IMG/VR virus record: IMGVR_UViG_3300008263_000022
Location: 1 to 64,000 of that record
Direction: 5' to 3' (one strand)
Length of the DNA stretch: 64,000 nucleotides
Source of the DNA: a virus
How positions within the stretch are numbered: the first letter of the stretch is position 1; every line of letters begins with the position of its first letter. The translations under genes and the position numbers were made by a program. This document shows, piece by piece, positions 1 to 7,852 of the stretch. The notes beneath the pieces were generated by a model. The model had not been told where the DNA came from and did no database searches. It saw only the letters and a program-made list of their open reading frames with translations.

Positions 1-410
1 GGATTAGAATGGCGTTTTGATTTTGTTTTTCTTTTTGAACCACGCAACTCAGCAGGCACATCTTCATCATCAATCCATGGCGAACCATGAGTTTCTTCTT
101 TTAATTGTTTGAGCATTGGTAAAATGATATAAGACAAAGTGTAATCCATTGACCATGTATCATAACGGTCAATTTTTACATATTTGATTGGTGGGCGAAT
201 AAAGTCGAGTACAACACGAATGGCCTCACAAATGGGTCTAACATACTTTGTGTATTTCTCAACCCATACAGGATGATCCACATAATCTTCATCGGCAATT
301 ACACCTTTACTACGACCACATTTACTCCAATCTGTCCAAAAAAAGATATACTCAAAAACAGTATGTGGAGAAATCCAATGGCTACGATAGCCACTTAAAT
401 AAACTTTCAC
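1..410 (-). CDS. Conserved phage hypothetical protein, C-terminus cut by window edge
   Basis: An open frame of 136 codons runs from a GTG start to the window edge, so the C-terminus is missing. GGAG lies upstream of the GTG, and the GTG overlaps the stop of the upstream gene as GTGA. The product starts MKVYLSGYRSHW and has DRYDTWSMDYTL and SPWIDDEDVP stretches rich in W, Y and D. From memory such proteins are frequent in T4-like marine phages; no function is known to me. Confidence 0.8.
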   Translation of the reverse strand, partial: MKVYLSGYRSHWISPHTVFEYIFFWTDWSKCGRSKGVIADEDYVDHPVWVEKYTKYVRPICEAIRVVLDFIRPPIKYVKIDRYDTWSMDYTLSYIILPMLKQLKEETHGSPWIDDEDVPAELRGSKRKTKSKRHSN

Positions 411-820
411 TTTTTATCTCCTGTTGGGAATGGCCAACTAGACGGTGCCAGTTCGCCATCAAATTCAATTGGTTTAAAATATCTATCATGCAATTCTTCC
501 ATGATAGTCATCACTTGTTCGGTATTTAATTCTGTATCTTCTAATCGTTCTTCTAAATCTAAAATTTCCCACTCATCTTTTTCTACATCATGCCATACCC
601 AAATACAAACTTCTTCTTTTGGTCTATGTATCAGGCACCATGGAGTAAACTCGTGTTCAGGAAATACAAAGCCTTCGGTCAAAGCATTTTTGTGAATAAA
701 GACGGCAAAAGATTCCATGTTCTTATTGCCGCCTTCAATATATTGATAAAGCGCACCCTCGCCTGTTTCAAGGTCACCATAACCATCAAAAATGATTTTC
801 ATTTCTTCTTCGTATGGCAT
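407..820 (-). CDS. Acidic hypothetical protein, 137 aa
   Basis: Unrecognised soluble acidic protein with many W, E and D residues. It starts at ATG 820, two bases after the stop of the epimerase gene upstream; an internal ATG at codon 7 is an alternative start. Its stop overlaps the next GTG, which suggests translational coupling in the same transcript. Confidence 0.7.
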   Translation of the reverse strand: MPYEEEMKIIFDGYGDLETGEGALYQYIEGGNKNMESFAVFIHKNALTEGFVFPEHEFTPWCLIHRPKEEVCIWVWHDVEKDEWEILDLEERLEDTELNTEQVMTIMEELHDRYFKPIEFDGELAPSSWPFPTGDKK

Positions 821-821
821 A

Positions 822-1670
822 CTATACTTTCAATAATTGTGATAATGTATAAACGGATTCCATATATGTAGAAGGATTATTCAATACACTATATTCTAAA
901 TCACCTTCTCGTCTTTGGCAATAGTTTACTTGAAAATCGCAATTGTTTACCAGTTTAAAGGTGTCTACCATTTCCTTAACAGTATGACCTTTACCATGGC
1001 CTAAATTTTCTAATGAATTGGCAGGTGTTTTAATTGCCTTTTGAATAGAATGGCATATTTCATTCACATGAACATAATCTCTAACAGGTGTGCCATCTGG
1101 TGTATTGTAATCACCACCATATAAATTAAATACTCCTGTTTCTCTTGCTTTCATTAAGTTATACATCAACCCATCCATATTAGTGGGTAAAATCCCATCA
1201 GACCCAATCACATTATAAAATCTGAATGAAGTGAAAGTTTTTGTATTTTCAATGCAATATCTTCCTACTATATCTTCAGCACATCTCTTACTCAAAGCAT
1301 ATGGGTTGATGGGATTAGCGGCTGTGCCTGTCGATGCAAACACAAAATTTTTGTAATTCAAATTCGTTAATACATTATGTGTACCATTAATATTGGTATC
1401 ATAATACTCATATGGTTTTGTTACTGATTCATTTACTTTGACCAATGCAGCCAAATGAACCACGGTGTCAAACTCATCAGAATAACATAATTGATAACCA
1501 TTCGTAATATCATATGAAAGAAAATGTTTGGGTAACAGATAATCATTCAAGCATGGTTTAATATCAGTACCAAACACCTCGTATCCTTCCTTTTTGAGGA
1601 GCTTTACAAGGTGCTGGCCGATATAACCAGAACTGCCGGTCACCAATATTCTTTTTGAATCAATCATCAT
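822..1670 (-). CDS. NAD-dependent epimerase/dehydratase (extended SDR, GalE-like)
   Basis: An N-terminal Rossmann motif TGSSGYIG (residues about 11-18) binds NAD(P). The catalytic set is visible as FASTGTA (Ser/Thr) and the YxxxK motif in NPYALSK. At 282 aa it is slightly short for UDP-glucose 4-epimerase (about 330 aa) but has the NGGD-type region and the C-terminal substrate half (TPDGTPVRDYVHV). Known members interconvert UDP- or GDP-sugars. It starts at ATGATG and overlaps the upstream gene by 11 nt. It sits far from the glycan island at 42-48 kb but may supply precursors for it; the substrate cannot be read from the sequence. Confidence 0.88.
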   Translation of the reverse strand: MMIDSKRILVTGSSGYIGQHLVKLLKKEGYEVFGTDIKPCLNDYLLPKHFLSYDITNGYQLCYSDEFDTVVHLAALVKVNESVTKPYEYYDTNINGTHNVLTNLNYKNFVFASTGTAANPINPYALSKRCAEDIVGRYCIENTKTFTSFRFYNVIGSDGILPTNMDGLMYNLMKARETGVFNLYGGDYNTPDGTPVRDYVHVNEICHSIQKAIKTPANSLENLGHGKGHTVKEMVDTFKLVNNCDFQVNYCQRREGDLEYSVLNNPSTYMESVYTLSQLLKV

Positions 1671-1953
1671 ATCCTTCAGCCCAAGTTATTTTGGGATTAT
1701 TTCTTTCATACAATTCAACCAAATCTTTTAAATTCCACATGAAATCGGTTTCAAAGGTATCTAACCATTTACTAAATCTACCCCAATCTTCAGCAAGCAT
1801 TGGTGATAAACCAATCTCATCACCAAATTGTCCTAAATCTTCACCACGACAATCAATACGGCCAGCAGCATAAGTCCAAAGCTCAAGGCCTCGTTCTTCA
1901 TACCATTGCTTATTGATTGGTCCCATCCAGTTGGTACTATACCTCACAGGCAT
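1660..1953 (-). CDS. Hypothetical protein, 97 aa
   Basis: Small Trp/Tyr-rich protein starting MPVRYSTNWMGP, with RIDCRGEDLGQFGDEIG in the middle. It overlaps both neighbours, as usual in this operon. Family not recognised with certainty. Confidence 0.7.
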   Translation of the reverse strand: MPVRYSTNWMGPINKQWYEERGLELWTYAAGRIDCRGEDLGQFGDEIGLSPMLAEDWGRFSKWLDTFETDFMWNLKDLVELYERNNPKITWAEGYDD

Positions 1954-2269
1954 AATTTAATTCCTTCCAATTTGTATTCTCAGGCATTATTTCAATTTCG
2001 TATTCGGCCTTATCAATGAAATTGGCTAATACGCTGCCGCCATAGCCGTTGGTGCCATAGCAATTCTTATGACAACGATATACCGATCCAGAGGTACCAT
2101 GAAATTCATAATAGTCATCTACCAATTCAACTTTAACAATACCGCTATTGAATTGCCACGAATCAGAACCAAGATACCCTCCATACCAGCAGGCAAATAC
2201 TTTATATAATGGTTCTTTGTCCGTTGTAATCTTCACAACAACCCATCTCTCAGGCGTATAATCACTCAT
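1937..2269 (-). CDS. Hypothetical protein, 110 aa
   Basis: A beta-rich soluble protein with GSVYRCHKNCYGTNGYG containing two Cys near a His. It has no signal peptide or membrane segment. It overlaps neighbours by 17 and 8 nt. Function unknown. Confidence 0.7.
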   Translation of the reverse strand: MSDYTPERWVVVKITTDKEPLYKVFACWYGGYLGSDSWQFNSGIVKVELVDDYYEFHGTSGSVYRCHKNCYGTNGYGGSVLANFIDKAEYEIEIMPENTNWKELNYACEV

Positions 2270-2612
2270 CTACTTTTTCAATCTTCAAAATTTTACCATC
2301 CATGAATAGAGCTTTATATTCTATCCATGCATCTTGTTTCCACGATTCATGTTTATCTTCTAGTGCAGCACGATAAAATCGGATTAAACCATCAAAATCA
2401 TGGCAACACACCCAGCGTTCATTAAACTGCCTGAGGTGGCCACCAAGAAATCCTTCGCCATCTACCCATTCAGCATCATAATCTTCATGCCACAAGAATA
2501 AATGACCAGAATCTCCGTTATAATCAATCTTATATTTGTCCAACATTTGGCAAGGAGTATCTTTCGTCTGATACACCTGTCCTTGATAGTGTATGTAGTC
2601 AAACATTCCCAT
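2262..2612 (-). CDS. Hypothetical protein (MGMFDYI type), 116 aa
   Basis: It starts MGMFDYIHYQGQVYQTKDTPC, an N-terminus I associate with short phage proteins of unknown function. It is rich in W, H, D and C. It lies directly after the phosphoesterase with no gap, so it is probably co-transcribed. Confidence 0.7.
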   Translation of the reverse strand: MGMFDYIHYQGQVYQTKDTPCQMLDKYKIDYNGDSGHLFLWHEDYDAEWVDGEGFLGGHLRQFNERWVCCHDFDGLIRFYRAALEDKHESWKQDAWIEYKALFMDGKILKIEKVDE

Positions 2613-3488
2613 TTAAATCTCCAAATATCTCAATTTAAATTCTTTTGCTCTTTGTTCATGGCCAATATAACCACGAGGATTACAAACTACTCTTGTATCA
2701 CCAATCATATAATCAGATACATTATGCATATGACCATGAGTCCACAATTTAATCTGTGGTCTATCTAAAATAAAATCAGATAAATCAGAAGCAAACGCAC
2801 CGTTCATTAGTGTATCATGCTTATAACACTCAGCAATACTAATTGGTGATGGTGCATGGTGTGTTACCACAACATACTGTTTTGTTTTATTCTCAGTAGC
2901 AATCTTTATGTAGTCTAACATTTTCTTGTGGTCTTCCACAGAATCTTCTGGTGACCACTTTGAAGGTGACTGATAATGATCCACAGTTTTAACAACTAGT
3001 GTGCCATCTTCGTTACGCTCACTCTCATGGTAAACATTTCTTTTATGTTGAACCATACGATTACTATTTTTAATTACTTGAAAATCACTCATACCTTTAC
3101 TGCAATGCCATAAGGTCAATGGATCACCTTTGTTCATATCAGTCCATAACGTACCAGCAACAAAGGTCACACCATCATGTTCCCATGTTTCTTTCTCAAG
3201 TAAATGAATATTTGGTAAATCAGCCAACTCAGCTTTTAATCTATCATAGGTATCAATAATATCAAAATTATAATGCTCGTGATTACCCATAATGTAAACC
3301 ACATGAGGAAATTGAAACGAACAACGCTTAAAGAAATCTTTAACCATCATTCTTTCTTTTGGTTTATTCTTGAATTGACTGGCGGTACAGATATCACCAC
3401 TCAAAATTAAAACGTCAGCATTCTCCTCATTCTTTAAAAGAATGTCGCCAAATTCTAAATGAATATCAGATGCTAACGATATTTTCAT
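2613..3488 (-). CDS. Calcineurin-like metallophosphoesterase
   Basis: The five signature blocks of the family are present in order: DxH (SDIHLEF, residues 8-10), GDxC (SGDICT, about 31), GNHE (about 69), a histidine pair THHAPSP (about 209) and GHxH (THGHMHN, about 252). These ligate the two metals, so an active phosphodiesterase or phosphatase is likely. At 291 aa it is full length. The substrate could be a nucleotide or nucleic acid; not determinable here. Its start overlaps the stop of the 77-aa gene upstream. Confidence 0.9.
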   Translation of the reverse strand: MKISLASDIHLEFGDILLKNEENADVLILSGDICTASQFKNKPKERMMVKDFFKRCSFQFPHVVYIMGNHEHYNFDIIDTYDRLKAELADLPNIHLLEKETWEHDGVTFVAGTLWTDMNKGDPLTLWHCSKGMSDFQVIKNSNRMVQHKRNVYHESERNEDGTLVVKTVDHYQSPSKWSPEDSVEDHKKMLDYIKIATENKTKQYVVVTHHAPSPISIAECYKHDTLMNGAFASDLSDFILDRPQIKLWTHGHMHNVSDYMIGDTRVVCNPRGYIGHEQRAKEFKLRYLEI

Positions 3489-3721
3489 TAATGTACCAGT
3501 TTGTTTTCTCGTTCTGTTTTGTGTATAACATCTTTTGGTGACTCCAAAAGCTTTATGTAATCTTCTTCAATATTGCTTTGTTTGGCTATCCATGTTAAAC
3601 GAGCCAAAATCACGGCAATCAAATTGAGTGGATGAATTTCAAATGTAGTCAACCACTTTAATAATTCAGTATCAATATCTAGTGATAGTTGCTCTAACTT
3701 ATCATCATTAAATTGGGCCAT
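3488..3721 (-). CDS. Hypothetical helical protein, 77 aa
   Basis: Predominantly helical small protein with a moderately hydrophobic middle (LNLIAVILARLTWIAKQ). It overlaps the membrane protein gene upstream by 14 nt and the phosphoesterase gene by 1 nt. Unknown family. Confidence 0.65.
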   Translation of the reverse strand: MAQFNDDKLEQLSLDIDTELLKWLTTFEIHPLNLIAVILARLTWIAKQSNIEEDYIKLLESPKDVIHKTERENKLVH

Positions 3722-4160
3722 GTTTCACCTTTATCATTTGGCCATTTTTCCATTGATTACGCCATTTGACTGGTTCGGCATTGTTTTCACGGTCACGCCA
3801 GAGTGCCGCACATTGTGATTGTGTTAAACCACCATACACATTGCAATCTTCCATAAACAACTGTTGGTCAGTTTTGGGTTTTGTTTCAGGTTTGGCCGCA
3901 ACCACAGGTGGTTGTGGTTTAACTTCTTCCCACTTTGGTTCTTCATTGATAACTGGTGTTTTTACTGCAGCCACTTCAACAGATTTATTATCATTCTTCG
4001 ATGGCATGGCGAACACGACAACACAAAATACTATGCCAATACCAGTAACAATAAATCGCCAGTACATGCCAACCAAAAAGATGGCAATAGCAGCAACAAT
4101 TATAATCTGTAATACACCGGTCGTTAAACCTACTTCAGCTAAATTATCAAATAATTCCAT
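3708..4160 (-). CDS. Membrane-anchored protein with Pro/Lys-rich linker
   Basis: Two N-terminal membrane segments (residues about 16-32 and 36-52) are followed by a charged Pro/Val/Lys linker and a C-terminal domain with two Cys (EDCNVYGG, SQCAALW) close to an R/W-rich end. The linker resembles that of envelope-spanning proteins, so a periplasmic C-domain is inferred. It is followed downstream by a lipoprotein gene's relatives in the same chain. Confidence 0.7.
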   Translation of the reverse strand: MELFDNLAEVGLTTGVLQIIIVAAIAIFLVGMYWRFIVTGIGIVFCVVVFAMPSKNDNKSVEVAAVKTPVINEEPKWEEVKPQPPVVAAKPETKPKTDQQLFMEDCNVYGGLTQSQCAALWRDRENNAEPVKWRNQWKNGQMIKVKHGPI

Positions 4161-4162
4161 GA

Positions 4163-4405
4163 TTACTTTTTCTCAGGATATGGTTCACAATGTACATTGA
4201 TTGGTACTAATACTTTACCAGAATCAGTTTTCTTTACAACATACTCAACATTTGGCCTCATACCAGCGCCAACACAATCTTTATTGTATTTGATGACATC
4301 AGTATTTGCCAATGCTTTAGGTCCTTCGTAACCAGAGAGTTTTGGTGTTGAACTGCAACCAATCAATAACAATATCAAACTACTAACTGCTATGCTTTTT
4401 TTCAC
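4163..4405 (-). CDS. Small lipoprotein, 80 aa
   Basis: The signal peptide MKKSIAVSSLILLLIGCSS carries a lipobox LIGC with the lipidated Cys at residue 17. The mature part has two further Cys. An outer-membrane or periplasmic location is inferred. It overlaps the 73-aa gene by 23 nt. Confidence 0.75.
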   Translation of the reverse strand: MKKSIAVSSLILLLIGCSSTPKLSGYEGPKALANTDVIKYNKDCVGAGMRPNVEYVVKKTDSGKVLVPINVHCEPYPEKK

Positions 4406-4604
4406 TTTTTAACTCCATAATGTGTTTAATAACTTCTTTTGCTTGAATCATATCAGATTTAGATAAAGCCGATTCAATCAATGATTCACTAAGCGATTCT
4501 TCTTTAGAACGATTCAACAACCATTGCATAAACAAATTTGCTTCCGATTTATCATAAAAATTTTTAATGGGTTTGCCATTCATTCTTACTGTATAAAGAA
4601 TCAT
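4383..4604 (-). CDS. Hypothetical protein, 73 aa
   Basis: A charged helical protein (MILYTVRMNGKPIKNFYDKS start). Its ATG overlaps the TGA of the 42-aa gene upstream as ATGA, which supports both starts. Unknown function. Confidence 0.65.
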   Translation of the reverse strand: MILYTVRMNGKPIKNFYDKSEANLFMQWLLNRSKEESLSESLIESALSKSDMIQAKEVIKHIMELKSEKKHSS

Positions 4605-4729
4605 TTTTCAACACTCACATTAATTGATTTGACCTTATCGATACCACCATCTAAGGCTTGTGCAATACCAGTAAAACCTACTGTACCAACAAAAAATCCT
4701 AAAACACAACCAATAACAAAATTAATCAT
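4601..4729 (-). CDS. Membrane microprotein, 42 aa
   Basis: MINFVIGCVLGFFVGTVGF forms one membrane segment and is followed by a short charged tail. It is the first gene after the promoter at 4757-4784, with GAGAAAGG as ribosome binding site. ATGA overlap with the next gene supports it. Confidence 0.65.
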   Translation of the reverse strand: MINFVIGCVLGFFVGTVGFTGIAQALDGGIDKVKSINVSVEK

Positions 4730-4756
4730 ATAAATTCCTTTCTCACTTTAAAAACC

Positions 4757-4784
4757 ATTATATCACAACCATGGAATAATACAA
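4757..4784 (-). promoter_or_regulatory. Sigma70-type promoter
   Basis: Read on the minus strand: TTGTAT, 16-base spacer, TATAAT, then GGT. It would start transcription about 20 nt before the 42-aa gene at 4729. Five bases upstream of the -35 lies the inverted repeat at 4790-4807. Confidence 0.75.
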
Positions 4785-4789
4785 CCATC

Positions 4790-4807
4790 TGTTGTGTGGA
4801 TACAACA
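4790..4807. promoter_or_regulatory. Inverted repeat TGTTGT-N6-ACAACA, copy 1
   Basis: A perfect 6-bp palindromic repeat with a 6-base centre sits 5 bp upstream of the -35 box and directly abuts the TAG of the upstream gene. The same element in the same position occurs at 7496 and 10735, which points to an operator or activator site. Confidence 0.6.
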
Positions 4808-5026
4808 CTACTCAGGCCTCAATTCCAACTTACCAATACCAATATATTCTTCAATGGACTTCTTTAGGTTGCGCTTGGAGGTTGATGGTGGTATGAACAC
4901 ATAGTCCCGATGGTCGCCTGTTTTGGCACTTAGGATCTCGTTTAGGTAGGTCAAAGCATCAATTGGATTATTGAACTCTTTGAGACCTACATTATTCATC
5001 AAATTTGGTTTTGCAATATATTTCAC
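4808..5026 (-). CDS. Hypothetical protein, 72 aa
   Basis: It starts MKYIAKPNLMNNVGLKEF and is followed by a basic SKRNLKKSIEEYIG helix. The stop codon abuts inverted repeat copy 1, so it is probably the last gene of its transcription unit. Confidence 0.65.
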   Translation of the reverse strand: MKYIAKPNLMNNVGLKEFNNPIDALTYLNEILSAKTGDHRDYVFIPPSTSKRNLKKSIEEYIGIGKLELRPE

Positions 5027-5349
5027 TTTTTACCTTTTTCTTTTTTCATTAATTGTTCACGTAATGCGGCACATTCTTCTTCAAGCATTTTATTCTTACG
5101 AACTTCTGCCATCATTACATCTTCAAACAAACTCCACAATTTCTGAAATTTAACATCATAAACATGAGCAAGGCTCTGCACATGATTTGAAACTGTGTAT
5201 TCATTATCATGTTCTACCCAGCCCTCAAATAAACCTTCATCGAGCTCTTTAAGGTCATCAACTATTCCCCAACATTTGATAATTTGTTGTTCAAAATCAA
5301 ATCGGTCACTAGGTGCTTTTTGGTCACCAGCCATATGATGGTCACTCAT
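5023..5349 (-). CDS. Hypothetical helical protein, 108 aa
   Basis: Acidic helical protein ending in a coiled-coil-like stretch (EVRKNKMLEEECAALREQL). It overlaps both neighbours. Unknown function. Confidence 0.65.
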   Translation of the reverse strand: MSDHHMAGDQKAPSDRFDFEQQIIKCWGIVDDLKELDEGLFEGWVEHDNEYTVSNHVQSLAHVYDVKFQKLWSLFEDVMMAEVRKNKMLEEECAALREQLMKKEKGKK

Positions 5350-5503
5350 AACTTTTCATCCATTCCAATAATATGATTTTTGCTTCTCTGTGTTCAATGC
5401 CAAATGCCTGTTGCAAATATGGTGAGGCACCAAACATATTGGTTACACCAGTTTCACGTAGTGTATTCAAATACTCAAACATTTCTTCTTTATCGATTGT
5501 CAT
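5342..5503 (-). CDS. Conserved small phage protein, 53 aa
   Basis: The ATG at 5503 opens a 53-codon frame whose stop overlaps the next ATG. The sequence TNMFGASPYLQQAFG followed by EAKIILLEWM matches, from memory, a small helical protein common in phages. No function is known to me. Confidence 0.7.
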   Translation of the reverse strand: MTIDKEEMFEYLNTLRETGVTNMFGASPYLQQAFGIEHREAKIILLEWMKSYE

Positions 5504-5529
5504 AGATTTCCATAATATAAAAAGGTGCC

Positions 5530-5576
5530 ATCATATAGCTCGAGCGTTTCACAACGAGTCTAAACGACTATATGAT
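5530..5576 (-). terminator. Nested hairpin followed by five T
   Basis: Outer stem ATCATATAG/CTATATGAT (9 bp, perfect) encloses CGTTT/AAACG. On the minus strand it lies just after the 111-aa gene and is followed by GGCACC and TTTTT. It could be a terminator or a structured 3' element; the stem is AT-rich, so strength is uncertain. Confidence 0.45.
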
Positions 5577-5586
5577 AGCGGAGAGA

Positions 5587-5922
5587 TTAAGCTGTAACAG
5601 ATTGCTGCACAACAACTGGTTTTACAGGTGTTGCTTTAGTTTGTAACTGTTGGTTGCCTTTGAATCGACCATTAGAATCGAACTGGTCAAAGTTAACCAA
5701 TTGATATGCCTTTACTTTACGGCCATCTTTAATTACTTTCACAATACCACCATCTTTACGAATGTTATAGATGTTGGTTGAGAGGCGATACAATACTGAT
5801 TCTTGGTCTGTGCCTTTGAATACTGTTTCGATTTCAGCAGGACTCACAGGTTTGCCTGACAACATTACTTGGGTAATTTTCTCATGACGGTTTACCTTAC
5901 CTTTGCGAACTGTTAATGCCAT
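5587..5922 (-). CDS. Putative winged-helix-like DNA-binding protein, 111 aa
   Basis: A basic N-terminus (MALTVRKGKVNRHEKITQVM) leads into a helix-turn-helix-like region (VSPAEIETVFKG...LYRLSTNIYNIRKDGGIVKV) whose last part looks like a wing. The C-terminal 30 residues are low complexity (Q, V, K, P). A transcriptional regulator is inferred only from this layout. It has its own promoter inside the 3' end of the CobS gene. Confidence 0.6.
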   Translation of the reverse strand: MALTVRKGKVNRHEKITQVMLSGKPVSPAEIETVFKGTDQESVLYRLSTNIYNIRKDGGIVKVIKDGRKVKAYQLVNFDQFDSNGRFKGNQQLQTKATPVKPVVVQQSVTA

Positions 5923-5976
5923 TGTAATACTCCTAATAAATTAATAATATAAAAACTTCTCACTTGCTACACCACC

Positions 5977-6005
5977 ATTATACTACACTTGAGATTGGTT
6001 GGCAA
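5977..6005 (-). promoter_or_regulatory. Sigma70-type promoter
   Basis: Minus strand TTGCCA, 17-base spacer, TATAAT, GGT. It overlaps the last codons and stop of the CobS-like gene and would serve the 111-aa gene at 5922. Confidence 0.65.
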
Positions 6006-7143
6006 CCTCAGATGTGGTAGAAATGGTACTTGTATTGGCAGGTGATTCTACCGAACTATCCACCTTGCTATACAAATCTAAGAATGCCATTTTCGTTTCT
6101 TCATCAAAACGATTCACACACAAGGTGATGGCCTTCATACGATCCTTGAAAATCGTAAATGCTTTGGCAATATGTACCAAACGGCGAGTGCTGATAATTT
6201 CATCAGTTGCGCCTTCATCATACGATTTACGAACCACATCAGCCCATTGGCATAAATGCTCTACGAATTCTGCATCAGCAATTAATGGTGACAGAATTTT
6301 CTTTTCTGTTTTGGCATCAGGATATTCCTGTTCTACCGTAATTGGAAATCGTTCTAAGAAAGCATCATCAAGAATTTGTGATAGATACTTGCCTTCATCA
6401 CTACCACGACCTTTGGTATTGGCAGTTGCAACGATTGTGAAACCAGATTTTGGATACACCATTTCACCTGATTTCTTATTGTAATGTGGTTTGCCTTCCA
6501 TAATGCCTTGCAAACACATCAATTTATTAGAACCACGGTCGACCTCATCAATCAACAATACTGCGCCACGCTTCATAGCGATAAGAACAGGACCATCACG
6601 ATTGACCACATTACCATTGACCAATGTGGGACCACCAAGCAAATCGGTTTCATCGGTTTCAACGGAGATATTCACACGAATACACTCACGACCTAATTCA
6701 GCACACACTTGCTCGACCATCAAGGTCTTGCCATTACCAGATAAACCAGTAACAAAGATTGGATAGAATGATTTACTACTGATAATGTTTCTCATATCTT
6801 TAAAAAAACCAAACGGTACATAATCAGGCCATTTTTGTGGCACCGATGGTTCGGAATCATCCAACAATTTTGGTTGGCGGAACTCTAACACTTGTGCAGG
6901 TTGTGCATAAGCAACTTCTAATTCAGGTTCTTGTTCTTTCATTTTCGCTTTTGGTTTCTCGCCACTTGGTGGTACCTTGTATTGACCACGGTCATAACGA
7001 TATTGTGATTTGGTCACCAACCAATATGGATATGGTGCACCTGATTCGTTGCAAACTTGTGTAATGCCATCTCTTGTGATAATTGATTCAGAACCAAATC
7101 GTTCTTCACACGCTACAACGAAATGCTTTGCATTTTTATTCAT
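5983..7143 (-). CDS. cobS: CobS/MoxR-type AAA+ ATPase
   Basis: Walker A GLSGNGKT (residues 133-140) and Walker B VLLIDEVDR (about 194-202) are followed by sensor 1 VATANTKG and a FLERFPI block typical of CobS and MoxR ATPases. The N-terminal 100 residues are a substrate- or partner-binding region. CobS works with CobT in cobalt chelation in bacteria, but phage pairs with a VWA protein may instead remodel other targets. The partner is the VWA gene at 17.9-19.9 kb. It is expressed behind tRNA-Tyr, tRNA-Glu and a 43-aa gene from the promoter at 7463-7490. The 386-aa length is normal. Confidence 0.88.
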   Translation of the reverse strand: MNKNAKHFVVACEERFGSESIITRDGITQVCNESGAPYPYWLVTKSQYRYDRGQYKVPPSGEKPKAKMKEQEPELEVAYAQPAQVLEFRQPKLLDDSEPSVPQKWPDYVPFGFFKDMRNIISSKSFYPIFVTGLSGNGKTLMVEQVCAELGRECIRVNISVETDETDLLGGPTLVNGNVVNRDGPVLIAMKRGAVLLIDEVDRGSNKLMCLQGIMEGKPHYNKKSGEMVYPKSGFTIVATANTKGRGSDEGKYLSQILDDAFLERFPITVEQEYPDAKTEKKILSPLIADAEFVEHLCQWADVVRKSYDEGATDEIISTRRLVHIAKAFTIFKDRMKAITLCVNRFDEETKMAFLDLYSKVDSSVESPANTSTISTTSEVANQSQV

Positions 7144-7267
7144 AATGTAAATCTTTCAATTTATGTTTAACACGCCTCTTGAAGGCGACCTTTGACACCA
7201 CTCTTTTTGGTTTGAATGGTGTATTACTACAAAATAATACGAAATGTGCTCTAGTTTTCTTTTTCAT
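7136..7267 (-). CDS. Small basic protein, 43 aa
   Basis: MKKKTRAHFVLFCSNTPFK is followed by a very basic stretch (VAFKRRVKHKLKD). It lies between tRNA-Glu and the CobS gene and overlaps the latter's start by 8 nt. Nucleic-acid binding is possible but not shown. Confidence 0.55.
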   Translation of the reverse strand: MKKKTRAHFVLFCSNTPFKPKRVVSKVAFKRRVKHKLKDLHYE

Positions 7268-7287
7268 AATATACTATTTAATACTTT

Positions 7288-7362
7288 TGGTACACGGTAG
7301 GAGAATCGAACTCCTCTTACTGCCGTGAAAGGGCAATGTCCTAACCGATAGACGAACCGTGC
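7288..7362 (-). tRNA. tRNA-Glu (TTC)
   Basis: A full cloverleaf with anticodon arm TTGCC-CTTTCAC-GGCAG (anticodon TTC), T-loop TTCGATT, acceptor stem GCACGGT/ACCGTGT with one G-T pair, and an encoded 3' CCA. It follows tRNA-Tyr by one base. Confidence 0.95.
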
Positions 7363-7363
7363 A

Positions 7364-7449
7364 TGGTGGGTAAGGATGGATTCGAACCAACTCAGCCTTA
7401 GGCAACGGATTTACAGTCCGCTGTAACTCTCCAACTTTACCGCTTACCC
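7364..7449 (-). tRNA. tRNA-Tyr (GTA)
   Basis: Type II tRNA with a long variable arm, anticodon GTA within GGACTGTAAATCC, T-loop TTCGAAT, acceptor GGGTAAG/CTTACCC and encoded CCA. It is the first element behind the promoter at 7463-7490, so the mature 5' end lies about 7 nt from the predicted start of transcription. Confidence 0.95.
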
Positions 7450-7462
7450 AATTCAAACTACC

Positions 7463-7490
7463 ATTATACAGATTCCACACCAGAAGTCAA
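7463..7490 (-). promoter_or_regulatory. Sigma70-type promoter for tRNA-Tyr/tRNA-Glu/cobS
   Basis: Minus strand TTGACT, 16-base spacer, TATAAT, GGT. Located immediately before tRNA-Tyr, so the two tRNAs, the 43-aa gene and CobS form one unit. Confidence 0.85.
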
Positions 7491-7495
7491 CCTAC

Positions 7496-7513
7496 TGTTG
7501 TGTCCATACAACA
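7496..7513. promoter_or_regulatory. Inverted repeat TGTTGT-N6-ACAACA, copy 2
   Basis: Perfect repeat, again exactly 5 bp upstream of the -35 box and 3 bp after the stop of the upstream gene. Confidence 0.6.
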
Positions 7514-7516
7514 CTT

Positions 7517-7852
7517 TTAGTACCATGTTCTATGTTTTTCTGCAATATGTTCCAAACCATCGTATTGTACCACTTCCCAATTCACATCATCGGGTATTTC
7601 CACAATTTTTAGATTGGCAGCAAAACCAAATGATTTACTACCTAAATCTTCAACAACTTTAATCAACACAGAATCATTTCGTTCAATGTCCCTGCTTTCA
7701 AAATCTTCATTGGTATCAACATTTGTATATAATGTTATACCAAATGTGGTTTTTTCTTTTTTCAATTTGATGCCTTTGCGGTCAGCATATGTTTCGATTG
7801 CCAAATCAGACAAAGAAAAACCACCATAATCACAATTAATTACTATTTTCAT
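7517..7852 (-). CDS. Conserved phage hypothetical protein, 111 aa
   Basis: It starts MKIVINCDYGGFSLSDLA and contains LKIVEIPDDVNWEV and a C-terminal AEKHRTWY. I recall this pattern from several phage families, without a function. Last gene before inverted repeat copy 2. Confidence 0.75.
   Translation of the reverse strand: MKIVINCDYGGFSLSDLAIETYADRKGIKLKKEKTTFGITLYTNVDTNEDFESRDIERNDSVLIKVVEDLGSKSFGFAANLKIVEIPDDVNWEVVQYDGLEHIAEKHRTWY

Noticed and set aside
5530-5576. Riboswitch or CRISPR-like element at the nested hairpin
   Set aside because: Single copy, no repeat-spacer pattern and no conserved riboswitch core; treated as terminator-like hairpin only.
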